A stretch of 64,000 nt of DNA from Bacillus thuringiensis. Its GTDB lineage: Bacteria; Bacillota; Bacilli; Bacillales; Bacillaceae_G. Numbering within the stretch: position 1 is the stretch's first letter; every line of letters starts with the position of its first letter. Both the position numbers and the translations under genes were made by a program. Of this stretch, positions 37,194 to 48,986 are shown one piece after another. The DNA lies in assembly GCF_022095615.2 (NCBI RefSeq), contig NZ_CP155559.1, positions 5,138,707 through 5,202,706 of the forward strand. The letters run 5' to 3'. A model generated the notes under the pieces. The model saw only the letters and a list, made by a program, of their open reading frames with translations. It was not told the DNA's origin and ran no database searches.

Positions 37194-37988
37194 TTATACG
37201 TATTGAATTTTTGTAGGCATTTTTGGATCTGTATCATGGATTTCAAAGGCTTCTCCTACTCCGAACCCTTTTTCCTCTAACACTTGTGATACTGACATAC
37301 GCGCTAGTTCCTTCATGTTATTATCTAAACTTAAATGGGCTAAATAAATATGTTTTGTCTCATCTGTAATTACATCTGCCATCGCTAATGCAGCGTCTTC
37401 ATTACAAACGTGCCCCACATCACTTAAAATACGTCGCTTAATACTCCACGGATAACGTCCCATACGAAGCATTTCCACGTCATGATTACTTTCAAACACG
37501 AAAGCATTAGCCCCCTTAATCACACCTTTCATACGGTCACTCACGTATCCCGTATCTGTAATAAGGGCTAACTTTCTATTATTGTTATGAAAAGCATAGA
37601 ACATCGGCTCTGCCGCATCATGAGAAACTCCAAATGATTCAACCTCAATATCACCGAATGTTTTCACATCCCCAACTGAGAAAATAAACTTTTGCTCAGT
37701 TGGGATATTTCCTATTAAATGTTCCATTGCATTCCATGTTTTCTCATTTGCATAAATAGGTAAATCATATTTACGTGCCAATACACCTAAACCTTTAATA
37801 TGATCACTATGTTCATGTGTTACAAGAATACCTGATACATCATTTATATTTAGTTCTGCCTGTTTAAATAAAGCCTCTGTTGCTTTACCACTTAAACCTG
37901 CATCGACAAGTAATTTTTTTTCATCTGTTCCTACATATAGCATATTCCCTGTACTTCCACTTGCAAGTACGCTAAAGTGCAAACCCAT
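37194..37988 (-). CDS. walJ: WalJ (YycJ), metallo-beta-lactamase fold nuclease
   Basis: A 264-residue MBL-fold protein with the metal motif H58-x-H60-x-D62-H63 in [11 protein letters not shown] and further histidines and aspartate downstream (D-T-G-Y, H near the C-terminus). YycJ/WalJ homologues are 5'-exonucleases, with mismatch-repair roles reported in B. anthracis. It overlaps walI by 17 bases. Confidence 0.93.
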   Translation of the reverse strand: MGLHFSVLASGSTGNMLYVGTDEKKLLVDAGLSGKATEALFKQAELNINDVSGILVTHEHSDHIKGLGVLARKYDLPIYANEKTWNAMEHLIGNIPTEQKFIFSVGDVKTFGDIEVESFGVSHDAAEPMFYAFHNNNRKLALITDTGYVSDRMKGVIKGANAFVFESNHDVEMLRMGRYPWSIKRRILSDVGHVCNEDAALAMADVITDETKHIYLAHLSLDNNMKELARMSVSQVLEEKGFGVGEAFEIHDTDPKMPTKIQYV

Positions 37989-38814
37989 TCTTTCTCACTC
38001 CAGTATGTTCATCAAACACTTGATTTTCCCTTTCCCCTAATTCCATAATTTGTCCTTCAATTGCATTTACAAAGAAGTCCTGCTTCTGCTCCGTTTTTAA
38101 ATTCCATGTTGGAGCGAGCACTTGATTATTAGAAGTAGATGCGGTAAGGGTCGCATAACCAATTTGTGCTTCTTTTACATGTGTATTCCCATGAACTTTA
38201 TTTTTTAAATACAGATTTTCTAAAGCCGTTTGGGCAGTAATAATTTCTTGCTGTTTCGTTTTTTCACTTTCGCCCATTTCTTTTAAATCAGTTAGCATCG
38301 TCTGCGTGTACGACACAAGTTCATTTTTTTCATTTAAGTCCACAACAATCATTGCCTGATCGTTATAGAAAATAGGCTTATCTTTATATTTTTGGAAGAA
38401 GTAAATTTTGGAGTCTTTCATCGCCCCATACTCATACTTTTGTCCATCCAATACATAGTTCTTCAAAAAATCACTATACTTATCTTTAGATAATGATTTT
38501 GTATTTAAAAAGGGCTCTTTTAGCTTACTTTCTATCTTGTACATATTTTGTATATGCGCCGTTTGATTCTTTAAAGACTGTACATCTTCTTCTTTAAATG
38601 CCTTGTTTTCCGCTCTAATAAATGACTCTTTTTTCGGTTCTTTAGGGAAATTACCCATAGTAATTTTGTTTGCTTTTAATTCTTGATCTATCTTTGTTTC
38701 TGCAATAAGCTCCAATTGATTACTATCTTGCTTTTGAATGAATTGAAAAATGAGAAAGAGGTCCAAAACAAAAAAGGTCACAATAAATATGGTTTTAATC
38801 CGATCCCAATCCAT
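37972..38814 (-). CDS. walI: WalI (YycI), regulator of WalK
   Basis: A 280-residue protein with one N-terminal membrane helix (about 7-27) and an extracytoplasmic YycI domain. With WalH it forms a membrane complex that restrains WalK kinase activity. It overlaps walH at its start and walJ at its end, indicating translational coupling in the operon. Confidence 0.93.
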   Translation of the reverse strand: MDWDRIKTIFIVTFFVLDLFLIFQFIQKQDSNQLELIAETKIDQELKANKITMGNFPKEPKKESFIRAENKAFKEEDVQSLKNQTAHIQNMYKIESKLKEPFLNTKSLSKDKYSDFLKNYVLDGQKYEYGAMKDSKIYFFQKYKDKPIFYNDQAMIVVDLNEKNELVSYTQTMLTDLKEMGESEKTKQQEIITAQTALENLYLKNKVHGNTHVKEAQIGYATLTASTSNNQVLAPTWNLKTEQKQDFFVNAIEGQIMELGERENQVFDEHTGVRKNGFAL

Positions 38815-40117
38815 TTAGTCCTCCCTCACTCCACTCATATATTTTTTGTTTGCCAGCTTCATCTTCAACAAACTTTACATACCAAATTGGCTGTAGTCGA
38901 GCTACCTGCCCATCTAGTGATAATTTGTATCCAATACCAACGTCTTTAATGAATCGTTTATCTACCGCGGCATTATTTTCTAAGGATGCTATTACAACGT
39001 GACCTGATGGAAGAGTAACCTTCTGTTCTATGCCTTTCGTATTTAAAGACAACAACGGTCTTTCATATTCCATTACTTCTTCTGATCCCCATACTTGTCT
39101 CAGTTCAGCTAATCCATCTGTATTGAATACGGAGTATCCATCTTCGTGTAAACGGAATACCGTCTGTCCTTTATTCATATAGTCCAAACGATATGAATTC
39201 AAACTCCCACTGTGACCATTTACAAAATCAAAGCTTTTTTGTAAAAGCATTAAATTATCTGTCGTTTTCTCACTTGAAACAGAAGAATTTTTATACTTTA
39301 ACATATGCTGATCGTTTTCAATCTCCATGGACCTAATACCATCTGTAAATGTTTCTTTTGATTTCTCAGTAATAGGGCTTAAATAACGTGGGTCACTAAA
39401 AAGGGCATTCTTAAATGTATCCACCGCTAAATTAGATGAAATATATGTTATATTACTTAATTCTGTCGTTCCATCTGGTAAAAATAGCTTTTTCATATCA
39501 TTAATTTGATAGTCAAAATAAGGTTTTGCCGATACTATAAATTGATTTTGTGCATTTACAATATCTTTTAAATACACACCACTTAATTTTGCTTCATATA
39601 TTCTAGAGTTATCACCATCAGAAACAAAATTAATTTTAATTTCTTGATCTCTACTTCTAGACGGGTCAAGAATAATCCGATTAAAATGTTTAGGTTTATC
39701 TATACTTTTTGCTTTCATATTAAACATAGATTTAACTGCATCAAATGGGATGTTGGTAGGAAAAATAAGTTCAATTTTCCCTTCACCATGCACATAAGAA
39801 AGGAAATCAGCTTTAGCAATCGATATCTCTTTGAAATCATATAATTCCCCTGCTTCCAAAGGTTTATAGATTGATTCTATATCTCCCTCTCTTTTGCTCC
39901 CGTAATGATTTTTATCTTTATGCACGATGATAGAAGTAGGGCGGACAACATCAGCGATTTTAGTTTGAGTAGTTCCTTCATTCCCCTGCACAAATTTTGC
40001 GTTTTGCATGGACGTGGAATCTGGCACATACGTCCATAAGTTAAAAGTAAGAAATAGACTAATTACAACTAAATTAATTAAAACTATCGTTTTAACATTT
40101 TCCATACTCATTCCCAA
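38795..40117 (-). CDS. walH: WalH (YycH), regulator of WalK
   Basis: A 440-residue protein with one N-terminal membrane helix (about 8-27) and a long YycH extracytoplasmic domain. Partner of WalI in controlling WalK. It overlaps walK by ten bases and walI by 20 bases. Confidence 0.93.
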   Translation of the reverse strand: MGMSMENVKTIVLINLVVISLFLTFNLWTYVPDSTSMQNAKFVQGNEGTTQTKIADVVRPTSIIVHKDKNHYGSKREGDIESIYKPLEAGELYDFKEISIAKADFLSYVHGEGKIELIFPTNIPFDAVKSMFNMKAKSIDKPKHFNRIILDPSRSRDQEIKINFVSDGDNSRIYEAKLSGVYLKDIVNAQNQFIVSAKPYFDYQINDMKKLFLPDGTTELSNITYISSNLAVDTFKNALFSDPRYLSPITEKSKETFTDGIRSMEIENDQHMLKYKNSSVSSEKTTDNLMLLQKSFDFVNGHSGSLNSYRLDYMNKGQTVFRLHEDGYSVFNTDGLAELRQVWGSEEVMEYERPLLSLNTKGIEQKVTLPSGHVVIASLENNAAVDKRFIKDVGIGYKLSLDGQVARLQPIWYVKFVEDEAGKQKIYEWSEGGLNGLGSD

Positions 40118-41949
40118 TCGTCCTCTTCATCCGCTGCCATTGGCAATGTGAAGTAAATAGTTGTCCCTTTTCCTTCCTCACTCTTTGCCCAAATCGAACC
40201 ACCATGTGCCTCAATCATTTCTTTCGCAATTGCTAATCCAAGTCCTGTACCACCCATTTGTCTTGAACGTGCTTTATCTACGCGATAAAAACGTTCAAAG
40301 ATTTTATCGACGTTTTCTTTTGGAATACCCATTCCTTGGTCACTTACACTAATCTCTAATAATTCCCCGCGATCACGTAAGCGATATGTTACTGTTCCAC
40401 CTTCTGGTGAATACTTTAATGCATTCGAAATAATGTTATACAAAACTTGCGTAATTTTATCCGTATCCATATCAATAAATCGGGATTTCTTAGAGAAAGA
40501 TCGTTTAAAACTTACGTTTTGCTCTTTAGACATTTCAAAACGATCAATAATGTTATTAAAGAAGTCAGTAAAGTCGACCCATTCTTTCATTAAACGATGC
40601 TCTGTACTATCGAGTTTAGAAAGTTGCAATAACGCATTTACAAGTCTAATCATTCTTTCAGTTTCTTCTTGTGTAACTGTTAAAAATTGCGGTGCAATAT
40701 TCGGATCTTGCCACGCGCCATCCGTAAGTGCCTCTAAGTAACTACGCATCGTTGTTAATGGCGTTCTTAATTCATGGGAAACGTTTGCTACAAACTCACG
40801 GCGTTCCCTTTCTATACGCTCCTGCTCAGTTACGTCATATAATACGGCTATTAAACCATTTGCTTTCCCTGTCTCTTTTTGAATAACAGAGAAACTAGCA
40901 CGTAAAATATATGGTTCATTTCTCGTACTAAAATCTAACAAAACAGAATCAGGCTCTTCGTATAAATGATCGAGCGTAAACTCTTCTTGTATCCCTAATA
41001 CTTCTAAAACAGATTGATCGAGCGCCGTTTCACGCGAAACATTTAGCATCTTTTCCGCAGGATCATTTAATAAAATAATGTCCCCTTTTCGGTCAGTAGC
41101 AATCACTCCATCTGTCATATGTGATAAAACGGATGATAATTTACGTCTTTCACTTTCCGTTGAAGAACGAGCTTGTTGTAATTTTTTTGATAAATTATTG
41201 AAAGATAATGCTAATTGTCCAATTTCATCATGGCTATGCACTTTTACTTTTCTTGAATAATTCCCTTTTGCCATTTCAATCGCTTGTCTTCGCATATCTG
41301 AGATTGGTCTCGTAATCGTTTGAGCTAACAAAATTCCAAGTACAGCTGTTACGAGTAATGCAATAACAGTTCCAGTCGCAAAAATTTGATTAATATCCTT
41401 CATCTGTTTATAGACATCTTCCATAGATGCAACAATGTAAATAACACCAAGTGCATCTTTGCCGTTATCATCTATAATAGGCGTAAGCATAACTTGTACA
41501 CGATGGCCTGTACGACCATCCTTCTCAATTTTCACTTCTGGCTTTTTCTGTACCAATACCCGCTGAACAGCTATATCAGTTGATGTTCTATTTACCTTGT
41601 TTTGCTTTGACTCATCTGAAATAGCAAGTAACTTTCTATTCGAATCAAATACTCTTACCTCTTGGATATCTTTCTTTCGATCAGAGGCAAATTTTCGAAT
41701 TGAATTTTTAATCGTTTCATCTGTTGATTCTGTTTCTGCTTTTGTATGACTTTTTTTAAACTCTTGTTTCAAGTTATACGCTAATAAGTTCGTTTGCTGC
41801 GTTAAAGAATCCCTAAAGCCCTGTACAAGACTCTTTTCTAACTCCCTTACGAAATATACCCCAATAACTTGCATAGCTATTAATATTAATAGCATATATA
41901 TGAGTACAAATTTTAAATGAATAGATTGAAAAAAACCAACTTTCTTCAT
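40108..41949 (-). CDS. walK: Sensor histidine kinase WalK (YycG)
   Basis: A 613-residue essential sensor kinase with two membrane helices (about 12-32 and 183-205) bracketing an extracytoplasmic PAS-like domain. These are followed by HAMP, a cytoplasmic PAS domain, HisKA with phosphorylated H392 in VANVSHELRTPLTTMR, and an HATPase domain with N-A-L-K-Y-S and G-T-G-L-G-L-A. It senses lipid II or cell-wall status and phosphorylates WalR. It begins three bases after walR ends. Confidence 0.96.
   Translation of the reverse strand: MKKVGFFQSIHLKFVLIYMLLILIAMQVIGVYFVRELEKSLVQGFRDSLTQQTNLLAYNLKQEFKKSHTKAETESTDETIKNSIRKFASDRKKDIQEVRVFDSNRKLLAISDESKQNKVNRTSTDIAVQRVLVQKKPEVKIEKDGRTGHRVQVMLTPIIDDNGKDALGVIYIVASMEDVYKQMKDINQIFATGTVIALLVTAVLGILLAQTITRPISDMRRQAIEMAKGNYSRKVKVHSHDEIGQLALSFNNLSKKLQQARSSTESERRKLSSVLSHMTDGVIATDRKGDIILLNDPAEKMLNVSRETALDQSVLEVLGIQEEFTLDHLYEEPDSVLLDFSTRNEPYILRASFSVIQKETGKANGLIAVLYDVTEQERIERERREFVANVSHELRTPLTTMRSYLEALTDGAWQDPNIAPQFLTVTQEETERMIRLVNALLQLSKLDSTEHRLMKEWVDFTDFFNNIIDRFEMSKEQNVSFKRSFSKKSRFIDMDTDKITQVLYNIISNALKYSPEGGTVTYRLRDRGELLEISVSDQGMGIPKENVDKIFERFYRVDKARSRQMGGTGLGLAIAKEMIEAHGGSIWAKSEEGKGTTIYFTLPMAADEEDDWE
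41026..41041. other. Candidate degenerate parS site in walK
   Basis: CGTTTCACGCGAAACA matches the parS consensus TGTTTCACGTGAAACA at 14 of 16 positions and lies inside walK, about 23 kb from the origin. Binding by ParB is uncertain. Confidence 0.35.
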
Positions 41950-41952
41950 ATA

Positions 41953-42660
41953 CTATTCCTGCTCTGGGTCACGCAAGTAATACCCTACTCCACGTCTAGT
42001 TACAATTAAAGTGGGGTGACTTGGATTATCTTCAATTTTTTCACGTAAACGACGCACTGTTACATCCACTGTACGTACATCTCCAAAATAGTCATAACCC
42101 CAAACTGTTTGCAATAAATGTTCACGAGTCATAACTTGTCCTAAATGTTTTGCTAAATAATGTAGTAGCTCAAATTCACGATGTGTAAGTTCAATATTTT
42201 CCTCACGTTTCGTTACACTATACGCATTTGGATTGATAACTATTGGTCCAATAACCATTTCCGTATTTTCTTCTTTTTCTGCAGCACCACCTTGTTGATG
42301 GCGACGTAAATTCGCCTTCACACGAGCAAGTAATTCCCTCGTACTAAATGGCTTTGTTACATAATCATCTGCTCCAAGCTCAAGCCCTAATACTTTATCA
42401 ATTTCAGAGTCCTTTGCTGTAAGCATAATAATCGGCATTTCTGAGCTTTTACGTATTTCACGGCAAACCTCTAAGCCATCCTTACCTGGTAGCATAATAT
42501 CTAATAAAACCATATCTGGCTGCTCTTCATTCGCTTTTTCAATCGCTTCATCACCATCATGCGCCATTACAATTTCAAAACCTTCTTTTTCTAGGTTGAA
42601 CTTCAAAATATCCGCAATCGGCTTTTCATCATCAACTACTAAAATTTTCTTTCCCATCAT
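41953..42660 (-). CDS. walR: Response regulator WalR (YycF)
   Basis: A 235-residue OmpR-family regulator: a receiver with phospho-acceptor D54 ([12 protein letters not shown]) and a winged-helix DNA-binding domain near the C-terminus ([25 protein letters not shown]). It controls autolysin and wall genes and is usually essential. Two adjacent ATGs occur; the AGGAGG is nine bases before the first, while the second gives the B. subtilis-like N-terminus. It heads the wal operon. Confidence 0.96.
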   Translation of the reverse strand: MMGKKILVVDDEKPIADILKFNLEKEGFEIVMAHDGDEAIEKANEEQPDMVLLDIMLPGKDGLEVCREIRKSSEMPIIMLTAKDSEIDKVLGLELGADDYVTKPFSTRELLARVKANLRRHQQGGAAEKEENTEMVIGPIVINPNAYSVTKREENIELTHREFELLHYLAKHLGQVMTREHLLQTVWGYDYFGDVRTVDVTVRRLREKIEDNPSHPTLIVTRRGVGYYLRDPEQE

Positions 42661-42690
42661 CGTCTATTTCCTCCTTATAAAGTGAAACTT

Positions 42691-42831
42691 TAATCGGTGG
42701 TGGGGGCTTCTTCATCCCCCACTGATTATTAGCCCGCATCAATCGGGCATTTACGGGCAGTTGATCCCGCACCTAACTTCTTTACCACCGCTGAATTTTA
42801 AGTTAGGGTCTTACTGCCCGTTGATGCGGTT
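42691..42831. repeat. Nested palindromic element between walR and the tRNA cluster
   Basis: The left part (42691-42729) is an imperfect hairpin with TAATC..GTGG..GGGG and CCCCCACTGATTA. The right part has nested arms: CCGCATCAATCGGGCA at 42734-42749 with TGCCCGTTGATGCGG at 42815-42829, and CCTAACTT at 42772-42779 with AAGTTAGG at 42800-42807. There is no open reading frame. It resembles the short dispersed non-coding repeats (bcr type) of the cereus group, but I cannot confirm its family. Confidence 0.5.
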
Positions 42832-42979
42832 GAAAAATATGGTCAATATCCCTAAACACATTGATGTCTACATAGTATGTCCCCATATGACCGCATCTTT
42901 TGCTTAAGTACTTTCTCCTCTATTCTCACAGACTCATGTATAATCCACTTTTACACGGAATCCTATACGATCTATAGAA

Positions 42980-43001
42980 AAACCTCTAGCTTCAACTGCT
43001 A
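42980..43001 (-). terminator. Second terminator behind the tRNA cluster
   Basis: CCTCTAGC pairs with GCTAGAGG around a short loop, followed on the minus strand by TTTTTC. Confidence 0.75.
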
Positions 43002-43055
43002 GAGGCTCCTCGTTCTATTTTAAAATAACTACTCAGTTTTGTAAAATTACATAAA

Positions 43056-43090
43056 TAAAAAGGATATTAAGTGGGCCCACTTAATATCCT
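43056..43090 (-). terminator. Terminator of the tRNA operon, perfect 15+15 palindrome
   Basis: AGGATATTAAGTGGG is followed directly by its exact reverse complement with GGGCCC at the centre, then a TTTTTATTT run on the minus strand. It begins five bases beyond the 3' end of tRNA-Phe. Confidence 0.85.
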
Positions 43091-43095
43091 GAGAG

Positions 43096-43168
<73 letters not shown>

Positions 43169-43209
43169 AAAACTATATATAAAACCACTAATGGTGGTAT
43201 AAACAAAAG

Positions 43210-43285
43210 TGGCGGTCCCGACCGGGGTCGAACCGGCGATCTCCTGCGTGACAGGCAGGCATGTTAACCACTACACCACGGGACC
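43210..43285 (-). tRNA. tRNA-Asp (GTC)
   Basis: A 76-base cloverleaf with acceptor arms GGTCCCG and CGGGACC, anticodon GTC in CTGTCAC, and an encoded CCA end. Confidence 0.97.
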
Positions 43286-43306
43286 AAAAATAAGCATAAA
43301 AAAACA

Positions 43307-43378
43307 TGACCCGTACGGGATTCGAACCCGTGTTACCGCCGTGAAAGGGCGGTGTCTTAACCACTTGACCAACGGGCC
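43307..43378 (-). tRNA. tRNA-Glu (TTC)
   Basis: A 72-base cloverleaf with acceptor arms GGCCCGT and ACGGGTC (one G-U pair), anticodon TTC in CTTTCAC and T-loop GGTTCGAATCC. No encoded CCA. Confidence 0.97.
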
Positions 43379-43391
43379 ACGAAAAATAAAA

Positions 43392-43467
43392 TGGTGAGCC
43401 ATGAAGGATTCGAACCTTCGACCCTCTGATTAAAAGTCAGATGCTCTACCAACTGAGCTAATGGCTC
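43392..43467 (-). tRNA. tRNA-Lys (TTT)
   Basis: A 76-base cloverleaf with acceptor arms GAGCCAT and ATGGCTC, anticodon TTT in CTTTTAA and an encoded CCA end. It is the first gene of the four-tRNA cluster (Lys-Glu-Asp-Phe in transcription order). Confidence 0.97.
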
Positions 43468-43568
43468 ATACTCACCAACGTCATATTTTCGTGACGACAA
43501 GATGTATCATAACATGTTTTCTTTATTTTTTGCAACATCTTTTTTTATTTTTTTTATAAAAGATAAGA

Positions 43569-43597
43569 AAAAACTCATGCGGACATGAGTTTTTTCT
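43569..43597 (-). terminator. Terminator of purA
   Basis: AAAAACTCATG pairs with CATGAGTTTTT around a four-base loop, with T runs on both strands' ends. Confidence 0.85.
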
Positions 43598-43609
43598 CAA
43601 AAATATCAA

Positions 43610-45022
<1,413 letters not shown>

Positions 45023-45061
45023 TTATATTTTCACCTTATGAAAGCCTTATCTTTACCCCAT

Positions 45062-45106
45062 AAAAAAAGAAACACATCTTATTATAAGAAATGCGTTTCT
45101 TTTTTA
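45062..45106 (-). terminator. Terminator of dnaB
   Basis: AAAGAAACRCAT pairs with ATGYGTTTCTTT as an imperfect stem with a loop of about 14 bases, and T runs on both ends. Confidence 0.7.
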
Positions 45107-45114
45107 TACTGCCT

Positions 45115-46464
45115 TTATGCCCCATCCTCAAAGCGTCGTTCTAAATTGACGAATTTATTAAATTCTTTAACAAACGCAAGCTCTACTGAACCTACCGGAC
45201 CATTACGTTGTTTTGCAATGATAATTTCAATCGTATTTTTATTTTCCGTTTCACGGTCATAGTAATCTTCACGATATAGGAAAGCTACAATATCAGCATC
45301 CTGCTCAATACTTCCAGATTCACGAATATCAGACATCATCGGGCGTTTATCCTGACGAGATTCTACACCACGAGATAACTGTGATAAGGCAATAACAGGC
45401 ACTTGCAATTCACGCGCAATCCCTTTTAATGTACGAGAAATCTCAGATACTTCCTGCTGACGGTTTTCTCCTGATTTCCCACTTCCTTGAATAAGCTGTA
45501 AATAGTCAATCAAAACCATCCCAAGACCTTGTTCTTGTTTTAATCTACGACATTTCGCCCGAATCTCATTTACTTTAATCCCTGGTGTATCATCAATATA
45601 GATACCAGCATTAGAAAGGCTACCCATCGCCATCGTTAATTTCGCCCAATCATCAGAAGTCAATGAACCGGTACGAAGTCTTTGTGCATCAATATTTCCT
45701 TCTGCACAAAGCATACGCATAACAAGTTGATCAGAGCCCATCTCTAGACTAAAAATCGCTACATTTTCATCCGTTTTCGTCGCTACGTTTTGTGCGATAT
45801 TTAATGAAAATGCAGTTTTCCCTACTGAGGGACGTGCCGCTACGATGATTAAATCATTTCGCTGGAAACCTGCGGTCATCTTATCTAATTCAGTAAATCC
45901 AGTTGGTATCCCAGTAACTTCACCTTTTTGATTATGCAAAAGTTCAATTTTATCGTAAGCATCTACAAGAACATCTTTAATGTTTTGGAATGCTTTTGCA
46001 TTCGTTTGGTGAGATACTTCTAATATTTTTTTCTCAGCCTCATTTAAAAGGCCATCCACGTCATCTTCTCTCTCATACCCATCAGACACGATATGAGTCG
46101 CTGTTCGAATCAAACGACGTAACAGCGCCTTTTCAGCGATGATTCGTGCATAATATTCTACGTTAGCAGCGGTTGGAACAACTTCTGCTAATTCTGCTAA
46201 ATAAGACACTCCACCAACTTCTTCTAGTAATCCTTGATCAGCCATCGCTGATGTCATTATTACTAAGTCGATCGGTTCTCCTTTATCAGATAACCCAAGC
46301 ATGACTTCAAAAATCTTTTGATGTTTCGTTCGATAGAATGAATCAGGTACCAATAACTCCGATGCTGACGTTAACGCATCTTGATCAATTAATATGGCCC
46401 CTAAAACCGCCTGCTCGGCCTCTATATTATGCGGAGGGGTACGATCAGCCATTACATCACTCAT
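45115..46464 (-). CDS. dnaB: Replicative DNA helicase (DnaB; named DnaC in B. subtilis)
   Basis: A 449-residue hexameric helicase with an N-terminal collar domain (about 10-110) and a RecA-like motor. Walker A is ARPSVGKTAFSLN, Walker B is MVLIDYLQLI, and DRRP/SDIRESGSIEQDAD forms the last conserved motif. It unwinds DNA at the fork with primase. The ATG at 46464 was preferred over an upstream TTG since AGGAGG is seven bases before it. It is downstream of rplI, 27 bases apart, in one unit with gdpP. Confidence 0.96.
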   Translation of the reverse strand: MSDVMADRTPPHNIEAEQAVLGAILIDQDALTSASELLVPDSFYRTKHQKIFEVMLGLSDKGEPIDLVIMTSAMADQGLLEEVGGVSYLAELAEVVPTAANVEYYARIIAEKALLRRLIRTATHIVSDGYEREDDVDGLLNEAEKKILEVSHQTNAKAFQNIKDVLVDAYDKIELLHNQKGEVTGIPTGFTELDKMTAGFQRNDLIIVAARPSVGKTAFSLNIAQNVATKTDENVAIFSLEMGSDQLVMRMLCAEGNIDAQRLRTGSLTSDDWAKLTMAMGSLSNAGIYIDDTPGIKVNEIRAKCRRLKQEQGLGMVLIDYLQLIQGSGKSGENRQQEVSEISRTLKGIARELQVPVIALSQLSRGVESRQDKRPMMSDIRESGSIEQDADIVAFLYREDYYDRETENKNTIEIIIAKQRNGPVGSVELAFVKEFNKFVNLERRFEDGA

Positions 46465-46491
46465 ACGCAATCCTCCTTGCTTAACTTATTT

Positions 46492-46938
46492 TTATTGTTC
46501 ACTAACATGAACTTTTACTGTTGCTGTTACTTGCGGATGCAATTTCACAGTAACGTTTGTATAGCCTAATGCACGAATTGCATCATCCATTTCAAATTTA
46601 CGTTTATCAAGTTTAATTTTATGTGATTTTTGCATTGCATCTACAATTTGTTTACTTGTGATTGAACCAAATAGACGGCCACCTTCTCCAGATTTCGCCT
46701 TTACTTCTACAGTTAGTTTCTCTAACGTTTCTTTCAATTCTTTTGCATTTTCAACCTCTGCTGCTGCATCTTTTTCTTCTTTTCGCTTTTGAGCTTCTAA
46801 AGTTTTCATACTGCTATTTGTCGCTTCAGCAGCTAATCCTTGTTTTAGTAAGAAGTTATTTGCATAGCCATCTGGTACGTTTTTTATTTCCCCTTTTTTC
46901 CCTTTACCTTTTACGTCTTTTAGAAAAATTACTTTCAT
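46492..46938 (-). CDS. rplI: 50S ribosomal protein L9
   Basis: A 148-residue protein with the L9 N-terminal domain ([17 protein letters not shown], then NFLLKQGLA), a long connecting helix and the C-terminal RNA-binding domain ([11 protein letters not shown]). It begins inside the last codons of gdpP (four-base overlap) and is followed by dnaB, the conserved Bacillus order. Confidence 0.97.
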   Translation of the reverse strand: MKVIFLKDVKGKGKKGEIKNVPDGYANNFLLKQGLAAEATNSSMKTLEAQKRKEEKDAAAEVENAKELKETLEKLTVEVKAKSGEGGRLFGSITSKQIVDAMQKSHKIKLDKRKFEMDDAIRALGYTNVTVKLHPQVTATVKVHVSEQ

Positions 46939-48908
46939 GATTGTGTGCCTCCCTGTAAATAGTCATCAATAACAAATCGAAGCTTCTCCTCAGCTTCATC
47001 TACTGTAACATTTTTCATTTGTGTGGCTGCATTCGTTAAATGCCCGCCACCACCTAAATTTTCCATAATTAGCTGCACGTTCACTTCACCTAAAGACCTG
47101 CCGCTAATTCCAATGAAATTCTCGCCACGTTTTGCAATAACAAATGATGCAATAATTCCTGTCATCGTTAATAATGTGTCCGCTGATTGCGCAATAAGCA
47201 CTTGATCGTAGTAATCATCACTATCAACTTTCGCAATCGCAATTCCATTTGTATAAATGTACGCATTTTTAATAGCTTTTGCAACCCGCAAGTACTGATC
47301 CATATCTTCTTTTAAAAGCTCTTGTACAAGTACAGTATCTGCACCATGTGAGCGTAAATAAGAAGCAGCATCAAAAGTACGAGCACCTGTCCGGAATGTA
47401 AAGCTTTTCGTATCAACAATAATACCCGCTAACAATGCTGTTGCTTCTAACATTGTCATTTTTAAATTTTTTGGCTGGTATTCAAGTAATTCTGTAACAA
47501 GTTCCGCCGTAGAAGAAGCATATGGCTCCATGTAAACAAGCAATGGATCTTCAATAAAATCTTCTCCTCGGCGATGATGGTCAATAACAACTACATTTTC
47601 AATTTTGTGTAACAGCTTTTCTTCCATCACCATTGAAGGTTTATGCGTATCAACAACAACAAGTAAAGAATCATCATTTGCAAATTCCATCGCTTGTCCT
47701 GGTGTAATAAAGTGAGACCATAACTCTTCGTTTTGTTTCACTTTATCCATCAAACGCTTAATTCCCTTATCAGAATCATTTTCATCTAACACAATATATC
47801 CTTTGCGCTCATTTAATTGCGCTACCTTTAAAATACCAATCGCAGCACCAATTGCGTCCATATCAGGAGCCCTATGCCCCATTATAATGACGTTACTACT
47901 TTCTAACACTAAATCCTTTAATGCATGCGAAATAACTCTGGCACGTACACGAGTACGTTTTTCAACTGGATTTGTCTTACCACCATAAAACTTAACTTTA
48001 CCTGTCGCTTGTTTAATAGCTACTTGATCTCCACCACGGCCAAGCGCAAGGTCTAAACCGGACTGAGCCATTGCTCCAAGCTCTGATAAAGGTAAATCAC
48101 CTGATCCAACACCTACACTTAAGGTGAGTGGTATATTCCTTTTGGATGTTTCCTCACGCACCTGATCTAAAATACTAAATTTACCTTTCTCCATTTGTGC
48201 TAAAATACTCTCATTTAGTACAACGAAGAATCTTTCTGAAGATGCACGTTTTAAATATGCCCCATACTTAACGGCCCATTCATTTAATCGTGACGTTACA
48301 AGACTTGTTATATTCGTACGTAATTGATCATCTAGCCCTTGTGTAACTTCATCATAATTATCTAAATAAATGACAGCTAAAACAGTGCGTTGATCCTCGT
48401 ACATTTTTTCAATCTCTGTTTGTTCCGTTACATCAAAGAAATAAATTAACTTTTCTTCTTTCCTTACAAAAACGCGAAACTTTCGGTTATTTAAAGAAAC
48501 TATATCGTCGGAAGTTTCTCCCTTAATAAAAAGAAGTAACGTTTCTGATACATCATAAAGGTGCCATCCAGCTAATGCATGCTGTCCTAGACATGAAGAT
48601 AAATAAGGATTCGCCCAATCAATCCCATAATCCTTATTGTATAACAAAATACCAATCGGCATTTGGTTAAATGCTTCATTACTCACTTTCTTTACTCTTG
48701 TAATCATATCTGTCGTATACTTTTCGAAATTCCTTTGAAAGGTCAGTTCAAAGCGTATAACAACAAAAAGTACAATGCAAAAAATAAAAAATGTGGATAT
48801 CCCCATAATTAAATGAAAATAACAGAGGATCGCAATGAGCACAAACACGAAAAATGCCAATACATAAACAGGATATAAAAACCACTGTTTCTTATAAAAT
48901 TCAGGCAT
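46935..48908 (-). CDS. gdpP: Cyclic-di-AMP phosphodiesterase GdpP (YybT)
   Basis: A 657-residue membrane protein with two N-terminal helices (about 10-50), a PAS domain (about 80-150) and a degenerate GGDEF domain (about 170-300). C-terminal DHH and DHHA1 domains follow; the first metal motif is in [13 protein letters not shown] and the DHH triplet is at 443-445. DHHA1 has the [10 protein letters not shown] signature. It hydrolyses c-di-AMP, affecting potassium homeostasis and wall stress resistance. It overlaps rplI by four bases. Confidence 0.95.
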   Translation of the reverse strand: MPEFYKKQWFLYPVYVLAFFVFVLIAILCYFHLIMGISTFFIFCIVLFVVIRFELTFQRNFEKYTTDMITRVKKVSNEAFNQMPIGILLYNKDYGIDWANPYLSSCLGQHALAGWHLYDVSETLLLFIKGETSDDIVSLNNRKFRVFVRKEEKLIYFFDVTEQTEIEKMYEDQRTVLAVIYLDNYDEVTQGLDDQLRTNITSLVTSRLNEWAVKYGAYLKRASSERFFVVLNESILAQMEKGKFSILDQVREETSKRNIPLTLSVGVGSGDLPLSELGAMAQSGLDLALGRGGDQVAIKQATGKVKFYGGKTNPVEKRTRVRARVISHALKDLVLESSNVIIMGHRAPDMDAIGAAIGILKVAQLNERKGYIVLDENDSDKGIKRLMDKVKQNEELWSHFITPGQAMEFANDDSLLVVVDTHKPSMVMEEKLLHKIENVVVIDHHRRGEDFIEDPLLVYMEPYASSTAELVTELLEYQPKNLKMTMLEATALLAGIIVDTKSFTFRTGARTFDAASYLRSHGADTVLVQELLKEDMDQYLRVAKAIKNAYIYTNGIAIAKVDSDDYYDQVLIAQSADTLLTMTGIIASFVIAKRGENFIGISGRSLGEVNVQLIMENLGGGGHLTNAATQMKNVTVDEAEEKLRFVIDDYLQGGTQS

Positions 48909-48986
48909 GTATACAACTCCTATAAAGTAAAACTAACTCTCCTTCCAGTTAGTTAAACAGATTAAAATAGTATAAGGAATATTACT

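Larger units (their letters stand above)
42661..43095. other. Gap between walR and tRNA-Phe
   Basis: This 435-base gap holds the walR leader with its ribosome binding site, the nested palindromic element, and two terminators that read on the minus strand behind the tRNA genes. Between about 42840 and 42975 I see no gene. That stretch probably contains the walR promoter. Confidence 0.5.

Noticed and set aside
43209..43397. 62-residue plus-strand frame through tRNA-Asp and tRNA-Glu
   Set aside because: The sequence is tRNA on the other strand; the apparent protein is a common mis-annotation artefact.
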